A stretch of 64,000 nt of DNA, taken from assembly GCF_019649055.1 (NCBI RefSeq), contig NW_026570235.1:372001-436000 (forward strand), given 5' to 3'. Below are positions 46,901 through 61,900 of the stretch, in pieces (within the stretch, counting starts at the first letter, position 1; each line of letters opens with the position of its first letter). Source of the DNA: Paramacrobiotus metropolitanus (taxonomy: Eukaryota; Tardigrada; Eutardigrada; Parachela; Macrobiotidae). Both the position numbers and the translations under genes were made by a program. The notes under the pieces are model-generated. The model had not been told where the DNA came from and made no database searches. It saw nothing but the letters and a program-made list of their open reading frames with translations.

Positions 46901-49900
46901 TTAGAAAAGCTGGTTTTGTCACTTCCGGCTTAGACAATTATCCCGTGTACGCGCTAATCTTCTACATGCCGGTTACAAATTATCCATTGCAATACAATTA
47001 GCGCCTGACCTTCTTCGATATCGGGTAGCACATCGAATTCATTACTGGTCTCGCAGCCCGGGAACGGGATCAGCGGATCACGGAACGGTGTCGGCGGCAC
47101 TTCCACGATGTCGGCATACATTTCCATGTAGCATTCATTAGCTTCTTCGGGGATGGGAATCTGACAGAGATCAATGATATCCGGATCCAAGTACAGTGAT
47201 CCGACACTCTGCCGGTGATCATTACGACTATCAAACGGGCGCATCTCCATATCGGCCACGTTATCAATGTACACCTGAATACCATCGCTGTTGTACTTGG
47301 CCACATCATCCGGACTGTGCAGGCCGAAACTGGATCCGCTGCGGAAGAGTGTCGACGGCGGATTGGCGATGCGATGATGATGACCGGCTGCGGTGGCAGC
47401 GGCTGCCGTGCTGATGCGTGCCGCTTTTTCCGCCAGCGCCCGATGGATCGGGCTATCGGTGGGCGTCGTACTGACGCTGTCGGTCTCCTCGCTATCCGAA
47501 CCCAACTCCATCTTATTCTGCCAGGCAAAATTGACATTATCGGCCGGTGTCGTGGGCGTCCGCAGACTGCTGAGTTTCTCGGCCAGTTCGGCCACGGAAC
47601 CGGTCTGCGAGATACTGCGCTTGATGACATCCGGTTCGTTACCGGTCGGACCGGTTAAGTGCGGATTGAAGAGCTGCGGTCGGAACCGGATGACGTCGGT
47701 TTCGCGGATATTGTGCAGCTGCTGTTCGGCGCGTTTGAGGGCGCGCTCGGCGATGGGCGTATCCAGCTCGGACGATGTGGAATCGTCGATGAATTTCATA
47801 TTGCGAACAATATCGGGCGGCGCCAGTGTTGTTGAGGTTGACGAGGGGGCGGGGACTGCAGTAATGGGTCCGGGCAGTGTGATCTCCACATGGGTTGGTA
47901 TGGTGACCGTTGGCGGCTCGGGAATGTCCGCTGGCTTAGCGAGTGTGACCACGGATTCCGTGGACGACTGCAGAGAGTCGGATTTTATGGACACAGAGAG
48001 CGGATGTGGCTGCAAATGAAATATGCATCAGTAGGATGAATATTACAGTATGTACATGCAGTTTGTATTTCAAATTCAGCTTCTGGATATTTTTAGAGCG
48101 GCGCATACAGATAGGGTAGATGTTTGTGACCCATACTTGCTATGTTGCTATAATTAAACTTTATGTTTCCAGACACAATGATCTGAATGTGCGTATAACC
48201 ACGAGAAGTTTTATGAATTTGTACTGTTTGCGCTTTTGTGGCATACAGGAAACTGCAACGCGTTACTATGTGTAACCACGTTACAACAGAAAGCGGAAAT
48301 ACAATTGTATCGAATTTTTTCTGTCACAGGAGACCTACGCTATAGTTTCAACTGCATTACAATGATACGAGACATATCTGGATGTTTATGACATATCTAG
48401 ATGTCGGACGAGGTGTAGCGTAATGTCATATTATTGAATCAAATTAACATGTTAATTTGATTCATTAATATGACAATTACGCTACACCTCTGTAAAAAGC
48501 TGTACAGCTTTTACAGTGTATGTCTGTCTTTTACGGTATGCCCGGTCTGATAACATGTTATGCGCAACCCAGGTGACCAAACGTTAACTGACCAAAAGAA
48601 AATTATTTATGCTAATCCATACTGGTCTTATGGAAAACAAATATAAAAGAGTCGAGCCTAGCAAACCACTGTTGTAGATCGACATTCATAAATAAGCGCG
48701 GTAACATCCAATATGTGCTTGAATAGGCTGATTCACTTTCGACAAGATTGATTGCGAGTGATAAGTGTTATATAACTAAATAGCTGCAACTTAATATTAT
48801 AACATATTAATTACTGTGAGTTTTAGCTTGCTGGAGCGCAATCTTTGTACAACTGGAAATGTGCTTGCTAATTACCGTAAAATAGCAAAGCAAATAATTT
48901 ATTATGCATTATTTTAGTTTTAATTATGAGCTGTTGCAGTTTCTGGATACCTATGTTTAATCCTTAATTTTCCTTATTAACTGCGGAAGAGATAATGGCA
49001 AGTTAAAACCGCATGTTGGTACAGCAATACATAATGTTTGGAACAGAGCCGCTTTCGACCATTATAGACGATCACGCTTAGCATGTCTTAACAGAAAGGC
49101 TCGAAGTACAAGCAAAGTCTTTAAACTGAGCTTACGCGTATAAGTATAGAAGCACTCTTACCTGCGGTTGAACAGGAGCAACTGACTGGGATATAGTCGA
49201 CGGTGCGTTGGCCTGATTATTAATGTTTTGTGCTGACAAGGGAAGATGTGAAAAATCAGCGTAATGCTCGGCAGTATTTTTGATAGTCTCTTCATTTAAT
49301 TGGATTGTTATCGATTTGAGATCGGGCGGATAACTCCAGGGCATGGAATAGACAACATGATGTCCGTAATACGGCGGAGGCTCTGTATGTTCAAAGATGA
49401 AAAATAATTTCCTATATAAAGTGTTTATGGGGTGACATATATATGAGGCCCAACTGTACCGCCGGGTGATTTATTATCATCCTTGCCGTCGTCAATAACC
49501 AATACTCTCAATGGGATCCCCACAAACAGCTTGGAGTAACCGTTGAGTAGCTGAACCATATCATCAAGATCATCGCTACTTTCGGCTTCAAATCCAAACC
49601 GCTACAAATTTGTAACTCTCAGAGATCAATCGCAAAATACACGCAGCTTGTATTAACTGCATCGGCGTCGCCAGTGTATGCGACGATGTGTATAAATTTA
49701 GGCGGGTTACATCCGGCGCTAAGTATGCACGTCCGTATGCAAATGCTAAACAAGCCGCATTTCTTAGGGTTTCCATTACGCTTTCCTTACTTCGTTTAAG
49801 GGAGGCTTGATGTGGATCTCGATGGAGTGGAATGCGTCAGGAATTTCCGCCACAATGACTTCGCTTATTGACTCTAATTCAGTTAACATCACAGGCTGCA

Positions 49901-52900
49901 AAGACACGCAATATTATAATTATTACACTGTTCCAAAGTGGTTTTATGGTTTTAAATGTAAAATTATGAGTAATAAAGCGTTACAAATTCAGATATATTT
50001 TGTCATAACATAGATGAATAAAAATACCAATGCAGGAGCTTCTAGAGACTTTATTTTTGGGTATGATTTTTCCAGACAGGCTCTTTGTTAAAATAGAATC
50101 ATGCAGAATAAATTATTATCAAAATTTTGTTGGATTGTTGTTTCCGAGTTTCGCCTAATCTGCATTTCAAGTGGGGAATTAATTCAAGCCCCACAAGTTG
50201 TGGGAAACGAAGCGCAAAAGCCAGAATAACAGGGAGAAGACCACAACGTACTGAGCCGCTCTTCGTGCCGGAAATTTGACTTATCCCAAATTTAGGCGAT
50301 ATCAGGATTAATCCATCGCTTTTGGTTTCCTGCAACACGATGGTTAATTCATTTTCATCTTGTCCCAGTATCATTATTATCTCTCAGATGAACTGATAAC
50401 CTTTAGCGCTGTTGCGCAGTTTACATTGGCTTACCGGTATAGTGACGTTAAAGCAGCGTCCGCCAAAGGTGGGCAGCTCGCTAAGGATTTTTAGGTAATG
50501 AACCTTAATTTGCACTTCGCTTAGCTTTTTTTGCCCCGGCGTCGACAGTTGTTGATTGTTGATTTTTATTAAATGCGACAATAAACGCCTTAACTCTTTT
50601 GTTTCATAGCTTCGATAATGGAGGGAGGAATGAATCGCTCGAGACCACACTCTTTCCTGTTAATGTAACGAACAATAAGTCCTGAATTTTGCGTACCTGA
50701 AGTGAACTGTACATGTTTTGGGCGAGTACTTACTCGATTCGTTTCACAGATAGCTTTGCCCCAACGTTACTTGTTAAACCGTGCTGCTGCATCTGAAGCG
50801 CCGCTAACCGCAGAGCAACATCGCAGCGTAATTCAGTGGCAAATCTTTCATCAACAACATCGTTACAACACTGTAATGAGAACACAGAAGCATGACGTAC
50901 AACATGTACAGTTTTAATTCCCGTTACAAAGGCAGATCATTTGTGCATGTAATTTTAATTAGCAATACTGTGACTGCTACTTACAATCCGTGGAGAAAAG
51001 TAAGCATAAAAGGCGCTTAGGTTGCTGTGTATAATTTACCTGCATATAAAAATAATCAAAGGCTATCGGGTCTCTTCTGAGGAGATCATACGCATCCCGG
51101 GGTACAAACACTACACGGAATAGACATCGCAGATGTTGGGCACCGGGTCGCGCTGCCACCTAAAACGCATAATGTTGCTTGACCTTTGGAATTTACCCCA
51201 AAGTTTTTTAATAATCCAAAACAGGCGTTGAATGCATAAAAATATATGCCATAACGCGCGTCTACCAGATAATCGCGCACTCCAAAGTTTTTTAGTTACT
51301 GTGCTTAATTAATTTCTTAGAGCTAACCTAAATAAAAACAAATCTAACCTTTGAGATGGTATCTTCGGGGCTCAAAAGCTTGAGCTGATTTTTCTTTAGG
51401 CTTTTCACATGTTCCACAACTAATGCAAAGTGCTCTATGGCTTGGATTGAAAGCTTTTCTCTTAAAGAGTTCATCACATCCTGCAAAAACACATACTTTA
51501 CAAAAGGCAGTATATGATTAGCTATCGTTTTTGCTGATTTAAATGTAAGGCCGCACGCTGCATGCGCACAAACATTTCGTCCGCTACTTCGATATTATGA
51601 GCAACTTACTCGAACTGTGGTTTTATTATCGTATTTGAAAGACTTGGTTTGTCCATTTTCCAGGAATACTTTGAGAACATTGGGTATAAAGGGAGTAGAA
51701 GCGGGATCAGGGGCGCCGGCTGGAACAATATTTCCGCTGCCGTTTATTACCACTCCGTCGGCAAAGCGCACACGCGATGGCTTATTTTTTAATTTGGCTT
51801 TTTTTGCCGCACTTAAAAATGCCGATTTCCTGCTGGCCTACACAATGACAAACCCGGTGTAAAAATCAATATAAAATCAATTGCGTAAGAAATAAACAGC
51901 TTAAGCGACGTGTTCATAAATTCGCAAACTGGTGCGTGCTATTATGCAACTGCATAATACAATTATGCGAACTTGAGGTATTAAGTGCCTAATGGATGGC
52001 CACACAAAAGCAATGATCGTGTATTACAATGCAATTAAGAGCATGCGTGAGCACTTCGCTGTACATATATTACTGCAAAACGATGCGACTGCAGCATATT
52101 ATATTAGTCCATTTTAAATTGTTGCAGAACTTACAGTCTGATTTACTAAAACTGCATGCCGTTTCGAATGCCAAAGCTGCATTAAAGTAATTCGTAATTT
52201 TAAAAAAAAACGGAGCGCAAAAAGTCCGAAAGAAGCTAAACTTTTTTTCAAAAATTATGAAAAAACCCGGAACGACAAAAATTTATTAATTTACAGAGTT
52301 ATAAGTTCGATCGTATTATTGTGCTTTTAATATGGTATCGTTTTTCATACTTACGTTGTCACTTTGCGGTTGACATACGGTAAGCGTCACCGTATCTTTG
52401 CATGATCGCACCAGCTCGATAACATGGTCCCGTGGCGCTTTTTCCACGTCTTCCCCATTGATTTTGAGAATGAGATCAGAAGGAAGGAGTTTGCCTGCGC
52501 TTGGTCCATCTGCACGAACACAAATTATGTATGTATAATGTACATGCAAAATTATGCATCCCGTTGTGTCATTTGCAGTGGATCTATGGCCACCTGTTAC
52601 AACAGCGAGAAACACTTACCTTCGTTTACAAAACGCACTATCACCGGCTTCTCGCTTCCTGCAACAAATCCAAAACCAATATTGGGATCACGGCGCAGGA
52701 CAACATCCCGGGGAACGGGATAGAGATCCTGCTCGGAATCGTCGTCGCCTTGCAGCAGCCGCGGATCGTCGTACGTGGTGAATTTGTCGATATGACTATG
52801 TAAAAGCGTTCACACAACAAATAAGATATGCTTAAAAACAGATCTAAGAAATATTTAGCTCATAGATGCACATTAAAAGGTTAGCAATGCAACAGTTTTG

Positions 52901-55900
52901 CTTTCTTTTAATTTACCTGCGTATCCATTATAAATTTTGCAACGACAATCTTTGTTAAAACGTTTACAGTAGCTGTCACATGTAATTCAAGCAATTCAGT
53001 TGCAATGTACATGTATAACATGTACACTCGAGGTTAGATCGGAATGTCCGAATAGAAGAACAACAATTATCGCCGGAATAATTTCTTAGTTCGTAGTTCG
53101 TACGCGATATTTCAGTTCGGAATGTGTTATTACAGCACTTTTTTGCTTTTTAGTTTGACATATTCATATTAGATTAGAACAGGATAAAAAATTACGTAAT
53201 GTCATGATCATTCGTTCCGGCTCATTAATGAAGTTCCAGCACATTTACAAAACTACCAAAAACCGACACATTGTTCTCCTTCTCAGGACGCCTATTTATT
53301 GCTCTTTGTAAATTTTTGTATAAAGTCTGAGTCATTTCTATCAAGTTTGGTTTGTGCTTGAAATAGTGCGTTAATTACGAATATTTACATTTTTGGTTTG
53401 TTTAAAGTTCGCTACTGTGATGGAGAATATGTCATTTTAAACAAAAAAAATTCCCGGTTTACATGAGTGTGGTTGATTTTCGTTAGAGTGCACTATTCTC
53501 GGCACTGGTGACATAGATCGTCGCGCTTGTTATGAGTGCAAACATGCAGAACAAAATAAGCCCGCACAACCGGAAATTGCCAAAAGTGAACCGATTTTCT
53601 CGTTCCCGTCTTTTACGAGATATTATTGTGGTTTCGCCGGAACGTAGTCTCCTCTACAGCAGGGCGCCTGTGGCTAAAAGCACACAGGGCGTACACGTAC
53701 TTGATGTAATAGATCCGACCCTGCGAATCAGCTCCGCATTCCCATCCGTAAGGCAATCGCCAGTCGCCGGCATCCCAGTTTTCCGCTGGCGGTATCCAGT
53801 TGGTTGTTTGAGTCCCATGGCTACAACAATAAGCGGTTGGTGTGTCTGCATTCACATTACAACGTGACACTCTTTTATCATTTAAAATTTGCAGTAAACG
53901 AATGCATTTGCATATATGACACCTTTCGCAAAATCCGTAAATTACTCATAGTGTTTTTACTTTTTAGAGGTTTCAGCATGATTAAAAAATGAGCTAACAA
54001 CTCTACATAAAAATTTTGAATCACCTAAAGCGCATATTATCTGCACAAAAAACATTCCAATATCCGCACGAAATGTGCCATTTCTGAGATAATTAGTGAC
54101 TGTTTAATAAATACCATATATTACTCGTATGTTCACGTTCTCGGAGTAATTTTTATGACGTCCTTTTGTATACTGCCGAGTTGCAACTTGCAAGAGTGCA
54201 GTGCATGCAACCGCACTTATTAGTAGTAAGAAAAGCATGCAATTGACGATTAAATTACCAGAGTATACGATACTGGTTTTAATTAATTTGACTGTGGAAT
54301 TTTGGAAAATCGAAAATAGTGCAACTGACCACTACCACAGCAGCGTCATTATCAGACTGGATTGTTGTGGAATCGATAACAGCTGATCTGTGATTCAAAG
54401 GTACTGCAAGCACACTGAACACTGTACAGCACCACATTACCCTGAGAAAACAGAAAACTTCAATGAAAATAAAATGCTGTTTTGCATAGAGCCGCATTAA
54501 TTGACAGGGTTTTTTAGACAGCCAAAACCCCTGGGGTAGAATAACAGTGGAACACAAAGGACCCTGTCATATGCGTAAGATTTCCAAACACAAAGCAAAA
54601 ACTCAGACAACTAGCCTCGTAAAAGATTAAAGTGAGTTATCGATAAATTTAAAATATCCCAATCGAATTCACTTGCGCTTAGCCCATTCCTTTTTCCAGT
54701 GTTTGCGCTCATCTGCTTCGCTTCTTTACCCTCGGGGCCTTTCACTTAAGCAAATAATTTGTTCGGCCACCCTGAAAATCGATTTATCATTTGGCGTATT
54801 ATACAGGAAAGGGAAATTTAAGTCTAATAATTGTATCCAAGAAAAATTTAACGAAAAGGTACAGAGTGGTTGGGCGTTCTACTATATATAGTTGCGCAAA
54901 ACTGGGTTAAACATATATGCATATTGCCGGCACATTGAGCGTTATCTTGTTGCTGGTCACTATGATCCTAGTCATGTAATGAAGCTATTGCAAATAACGC
55001 CACTCTTTGCACGCTTTTTAAACCATACTGCCACAAAGTTTCCAACCTCCGTTTTCAGGTTGCACGAAATTCCCGAAGAACTCATATGCACGTTCCTGTT
55101 TATCCACAAATAATAATCCCATCGTTGTATCCACATTACGCACACGGTGACTAGCGGATATACTTAATATGCAGTACAGATACGCTGGTTATGCTTTTCT
55201 GTAAATTGTATTTCAGCATCGGTCTATCATTGCGCAATAACTCAAGCTTCGATAATATAGAGTCACATTAATTAATATAACTAGCATCATGTCAAATTTG
55301 TTTGTACTGTATGTCTTGCTTTCCTTCCGAAAAAATCTTTTTCGCGAAAGAATCCAGGTCTGACAATGTGGATTACCAGTAAACTTTGATATGCCGTGTC
55401 TATATATAGTAAACACAAAGGGTCATTAATATGAAGAGGGGTCCGAGATTTTTGAATGAGAGAACGGGATAGTGAGTTAAGATACAAATTGTAACGCTAT
55501 AAAAAGTTCTCAAGTATCGTTCAGGCAAAATTTTATCCAGTACAACGGTTTTCAAAAACTTCTCAACAGACAAGAAATCTGCAATCGCCACCGGAGCTTG
55601 TCGGGTCTGGATGCTCGACGTATAATAGATGGAAACGAGCTACTTCAAAGCTTCTTGCTCGTTTATTATCAGCCATTTGCCTGACACTACGTATCAGGAA
55701 ACGAACCCCCAAAAAAATCAATGACCGACACAGCTGTATATCTTAAGCATACTTTAGGCCTTAAAACACATACATATACGAGAGCCGGCTCAGCATTCAA
55801 TAACGCTCATAAGCAAAAATCAACAATTTAAATTTTCTTACAGAAATTTACAGAAACAGAAATCTGTACATCAGCTAGCGCGAAAAGTACGTGCACTTTT

Positions 55901-58900
55901 TTACCGTGAGCGTTAACATTTTTACGTTTTCTTATTAGTGCTCTACAGTCTACACATGACTTGATCCGTTGGTCAATCGCATGTGGAGTTTAGAAATTGA
56001 ATTAAATGTGCAGATGTGCATCGCTTCTGTTTTTGACGGCGTGTAAAAAGCCGTCGACTTACTGTACCAGACTCATCAATATCGCAAGTCGATTATGACT
56101 TTAATGATTTTACTGGAAGCTAAGTTTTTGTTATTTCAGCCGTCTACCTTTGAAAACATTTAGTTGGTATTATTCCACGGTACGATTTCAGGTTTTTCGA
56201 GATCGCGGTTTACTAGCGGTAAATGCTAAAGGATTTTAGGTAGCGCCATAAAAATTAAGAATTATTTGAAATAAGTAACTACTGCAAATAGCTTCACCAA
56301 ATGTAAAGCAAAATGTCTTTTAAACATAGTTTAGCTCGAGAGTAATTAAAGTAAGGTCAATTTTAACCATGTAAAAAACCGCAGTAACCCTTAAATGCCA
56401 CTGCCATATTTAATGCAGTGTCACATTCCTTATGAATTTGGGCACACCGACGCTGCATTACATGAAAAATTTTGTAAAATGCTATCTAAATTGAAATACT
56501 TTGCATCAAATTCGACCTATTATTAATTTCCGCATGGAACACAATAGAAGTAAAGTAAAAACTTACATTAGTTTTTTGCGTTTTTATTTTAACTATGCAA
56601 TTTTTCTCTGTAAGCCAAACAGGGGTTGAATCCGGCCGCATTTATGCAACATATTTAAGTTGAAGTGCTAGTTCCTGTTTTCTTTCCGTGCAGCACGAGC
56701 AGTTAGGGCAGGAAACGGTAATTTGACTTGGTCGTTTATTAGAATTAGTGTACTAGAAAAACGAAGTAGGCATATTTACTTGGTGTCATGCGTGCGACTT
56801 TGAGACGTTTGAAATTAGATACCCGTGATTAACAGATATTTCACAAGTACACGCAAACACCTACCTGACGCACGACACCGGTGCTTTTTTCGAATGATTA
56901 GATGTATTAGCAGCTTTTTGGCGATTGGTCGCATTACTGTGCTTATTTCCCATAATCGAGACAACACTCCCAGCATCACAAGCCGAACTCTAATTTCATT
57001 CCATGCGATAATAATGTAATGCAGTATGCAACAGTTATGCCTTCACACCAACATCGATCCCAGTTCTAGTACGGAATTTTAGGGAAATGTGCCAACTCTC
57101 GCGTATTCACATATTATTATGTGTATACTGTATACCCGGCATTTTCATTAAAATGACAGTCCAACGACCGAGCGCTGTTATCATTGTCATAATGCACAGA
57201 TAGTCGGCAATATTAATTTCCGCAATATTTCTCGGTATTGCAAGGGTTCCACTGCTGGGAATAGGTCGATCAATCTTGGACTGGAATGTCAGAAAATACG
57301 TTTAATCGCCTTCAATTTCGCGCTCAAACAGAGAAAGACCAAAGAAGATGTGCGTAGGGTTACGACCCTGCCGAATGCTTCGATTGTGGCCACGGCGCGA
57401 GCGCGCGCGTTGCACAGTGCAGTCAGCAGGACAAGGAAGAGTGCAGGGGAGAATTTCTTTTCATACGGGAACAAGTCTAAAGGAAACTTATCCTAATGGA
57501 TCTCATTGAGCCTGACACAGCATCTGCACCAACTCGTCCATCAGATCAGCTGCGATATACACATATCGCGCAACGCGCAATTTCATATCAGACTGTGATG
57601 AGCGCTCATAACTGCTGCATTTATCTCCCTAATCATATCCGTGCCAAATAAAATATCACTGTCTATGTAAAACGTATGTCCGACGGGATATCAGCAATTG
57701 TCAAATGATCAGACCTTCGGGTTCACACACAATGGTACACCCAATGTCACAAAAGATAGCATTTGCTATATATAGGTGTTGTATACAAAATACGGGAACA
57801 GGTCTCCATCATTTCTGCTACAGAGAGGAGCGCCGGGCTGGAGTGCAGTGGGAGCATTAGCATGTACGTGACTTTGAAGTGGTTATCCATTTATACATTG
57901 CCCAGGTACAACGAGGTGTTCAATATTTGCAAGCACTTAACACGAACAATTTAGTGCCACATCCCTGGCAGATACTGCATATGGTGGACAAGATTCAGAT
58001 GACACTTATCTATAATATGTAACACGGAAAAATTTCCGCAAAAAAATAACACACTAGATCGCTAATAGCCGCCGACAAATGAGACATGAAATTGACCAGC
58101 TGGATGCTCATCATGAATTCACGAAATTGTCAACTACATACGCTGTGTCGTACAGGCCGAAAAGGATATTTCCTGTTGGAAAACGGCCCTTGTGCAGTAC
58201 TACGGAAAATTGCTTGATGATCGGCGTTACGTACAAATTTACGAGTTGCCATGAATTGCCGAATCGCTATTCAATATGTCCCGTGTCATTGCCTATACTG
58301 CCCGACTACATGCAGTGCACAGCTACGTACACCACACAAGGAATGTATAAAAACACTGGTTAGCCGGCAACCGATGTTGTCCCCTAAACCCGCCTTTCCT
58401 GCCCAAGTTCAACGGATGAGCACTTTTGCCCTTAATAAGCGGCTATGTGATTGAGCTATTAAATTCAGGATGGCTCCATAGCCAGTGGAGCTATTCGTTC
58501 CGGAAAGTAACAGTGGTATGTTATAGGGTCGGTGTATCTGTATGTACACATGTGTGGCTGTCTTTAAACTCATTTGCCATGGTGGGTGGAGCTGATCACG
58601 GGAACATCCCTGAAACTCTCCAGCCCGCAAAGTTACACGATGTGCTGTATCCACCCGAACATGTGTGTGAACAGTGAAAAATCTTGACTGTATGCACTGC
58701 ATAGAGTGTCCATGGTGTGTGTATGCATTATGCATACTGCCAACCACAAAACCCAAACTTTTACGGCTGTAAATGGTGTGCTTCCGGCAGCTATCATCGA
58801 CAAGCTTCCTCCCCGCCTCTTCCTCTTATTCTCATTCTCTCGCATACGGACAGATAATTCCCCTCTCACTCTCTCACGTATTATACCCATGTAACACTGA

Positions 58901-61900
58901 TACCGCAATGCGATCCCGCGCATGTATGCTGGCGTTTTTTGCCTAAGTCCAGGCGCGCGCGCGGCACATCGCAGCTAAGCCGCATCCCGCGTCTGATCGT
59001 TCTAGCGGGAAACGGTTTGACTGCCTATATTGCATCACAACACCGCCAGCGAGCAGTCAAATGCGAAATGCGCTGGATTAGGAAACTGTATAATATTTCC
59101 CAGTGGATTGTATTTAAACCTATTAAAAGTTCCAAATTTTCTCCTCTTCGTAATCCCCGGCAACATCCCCGGCTCCAGCTGCCGGCCCTGGCTTAATTGT
59201 ATAACTTACGACTTTTAACAATTTAGCTCGCTGGAAAATGCTTCCACTGGGTCAGCTGACGCAAATCACACTGCTATCGTTCAGAAAAGATTTGTATGAT
59301 CTGCATGGTACATACTTAACTAATCTGGCTCTGTAAATTAGTGTTCCGGGAAAAAAGTGCACATAAAAACCAAGAGTCGAGCAGCGTTATACGGCATTTA
59401 TAGGATGCAGTACTACTCACAGCGAACGCCGGACATAATCACTAATTGCCGTTAGTGCGCCATCTTGTTTCTCATAGTTTTGCCACAGAAAGTTCATTTT
59501 TAATATTAATATTTTATACACGCATCACAACGGTCAAGGTCCTCCGTCCCTCGCCCTTTCTGTAGATGTCAGAACCATCTCACCGCAATGTGACAACGTA
59601 TCAGTTGTTAAGAGCACTGTGGCGTTGAACGGAATCGGCGGCTAAAAATGTGTACTCCGAGTAACCCAATAAATTCTCGTACTCGTACCATCCCAAATAG
59701 ACTATTAAGACACGCCATAATTTGGGAGTAAGAATTCTTGTCCAAAATTCCAGTAACGTAAGCAGTTCGTGATTTTCAAGATTATCGTAAGGAATACTGC
59801 ACTATATAAAAGCAGTGCATTAAAATTTTCAGAGATGGTGCGAGTTCGCTGAATTTGGCTACATTGCCATCCAATGATAATTTTGCGCACTTTTCAATAG
59901 TAAGAAACCAGATGCTTTATTAAATTTTGCAACCATACATTTAGATGTTTGCGGAATGTAAAGAAGCAAAATAGCGCGCCGTACATCCCCGGCCCAGTCA
60001 GTGTTCATGTACATAACGTGTACAAATGTGGAAGACACAAAATACCGTTTTAAGACAGCAACAGCAAGAACAGACTTTATATATTGCGCGTTTATATAGG
60101 TTAGAAAAAGTAGAAAGGATAAAATCTCAAATGATGTGTCGTCTTTTGTTTTGATTCTCGTGTACTCGTAATTCCTTACCACCAGATTGCATTTAATATT
60201 ACCAGGTCTTTGATTATATCTTTACACTCGTACAGTGCCTTTGCAGCTCATGATCATTAATCTTTGCAAAACGTGTCTGATAGTTTTTGCAACACTTCAA
60301 AATTTAGACATTATAATCATTTTACAATCATTTTGTTTTGCACAGTTGACCTGATCCTACCGTGTAGCTACGGTCTTCCCGTACAGTCTTACCAGATCTT
60401 TGGAAGATGTAACATAGAAATTTTTTTGCGTTTCGCAGCTGCTTTTTCTTTCTAATTTGCTCAGAAACAAAACATAGTTTACCATATCTAAATAAAACAC
60501 ATTCTTCGGTTTTTATACATCTTAATTCAGTGGAAAAAAGAGACGCAAAAAGGTATCCGTAATTGGACCTTGTTACAAATGTCAAAAAACCTCATCATTC
60601 AATGACCTCGCCGGTGTCGGCAAACCTCGCTCTTTGAGCGGTTACCATTAATATATATTCAAACTAAAGCAACAGTTTAAATGCTGCAAACTTGTGCACA
60701 TGTTTGTGCCGTTGTTTTATTTCAATGGTCCATTGTGCCGGCTTTTCGACGCCCATGCTGTAAAAGTGTTGGTACATAAATATGTGCTCACGAGGGTACT
60801 AGTACAAATACGATATCTTTCATGAAGTTTTATTTAAAATGCAGCACTAAATTTGAGAATCAACATTTCAGAACAAAATTTTGTCAACGTATTGTTCTGA
60901 AAACACAGATGGATTAAAACGTATAGTAAGTAATTAACGATATGTATATATAGGGAGGGTCACACCAAATCGTGCAGCCTATAAAATCTTGTAAAATGAT
61001 TGCAAAGCTTTGTAAAAATGCGCTCATCGCATTGACTTATTATCAGCGTCCTTGACTGCCTGCGTATTCCTTTGCGTCGTGCAATGTCAGTTTTTCTATC
61101 GATTAGGTTTTAGTTTCTGAAACCTGCAGTTTGATGTGAACATTAGATACATATAAATATACCTGATGGTAGCAAACTCAAAAATCATTTGCTGTAAGGA
61201 AAATTTGCATCAGAGCAGGAGAACAAGACTTGCATTACCAGGACTTATACTGCGACACCTCCCATGCAGCATCAAGTCACAATCAAAGTAATCATTTTTG
61301 TTATGTCTAATTACTTGCAATCAATGCAGATCAGGAGCAGCTAGGTTGGTACACGGAATAAAGCAGTAGCGAGTGAAGCAGTACTTGGCCAGTTCTTCTA
61401 GCGATCACTTTAACAATTGCAGTAAAGCCTGCATGGTCATAAGCTGTTGCTTTTCAGCTTGGCTAATCACGCCGCTCGCCGTAAGGTTCCAAGTTCCCAT
61501 CGTATTTGCAAATGGAAAAAAGCATTGGATGTAAGGTAAATGACCTACACTCATATATATGCACAAGCATTTTCCATGAGGATTCCGGTCTCCAGTGAAA
61601 GCTCAGCGACTTTAAAATGGATGATAGTGTGACAGAGGTCACTCTGTATCTTGTAACAAAAACTGTGATCTACACCTCCTAATTTCTAAAATAACAGCGT
61701 TTTTTTCCGCGCGCTATTTAATTTATTTCAGGGAATATGACAAGCAGCAGAGTTATAATAAGAGCACAAGTTATTATGGTAACCATACTAATCGCATGTG
61801 ATATACAATATTTACTCTCGAATCCCTTCTGCGTACAAAAACTAACAGTAGAGCTATAACAATCCTTCTGAACGGAGGGGCTATAGTCGCAGAAAAAAAT

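Noticed and set aside
47215-48019. Plus-strand frames of 147 and 208 codons and a second minus-strand frame of 186 codons
   Set aside because: Shadows of the 1000-nt FRMPD tail exon 48009-47010, which is bounded by matching splice sites in one frame only.
49588-49776. Minus-strand frame [15 protein letters not shown]...
   Set aside because: It lies in the intron between GAA|GTAAGG (49790) and TTTGTAG (49602); the flanking FERM exons join in phase without it.
57400-57420. GCGCGAGCGCGCGCG run, possible CpG island
   Set aside because: Too short and isolated; no associated exon or promoter evidence.
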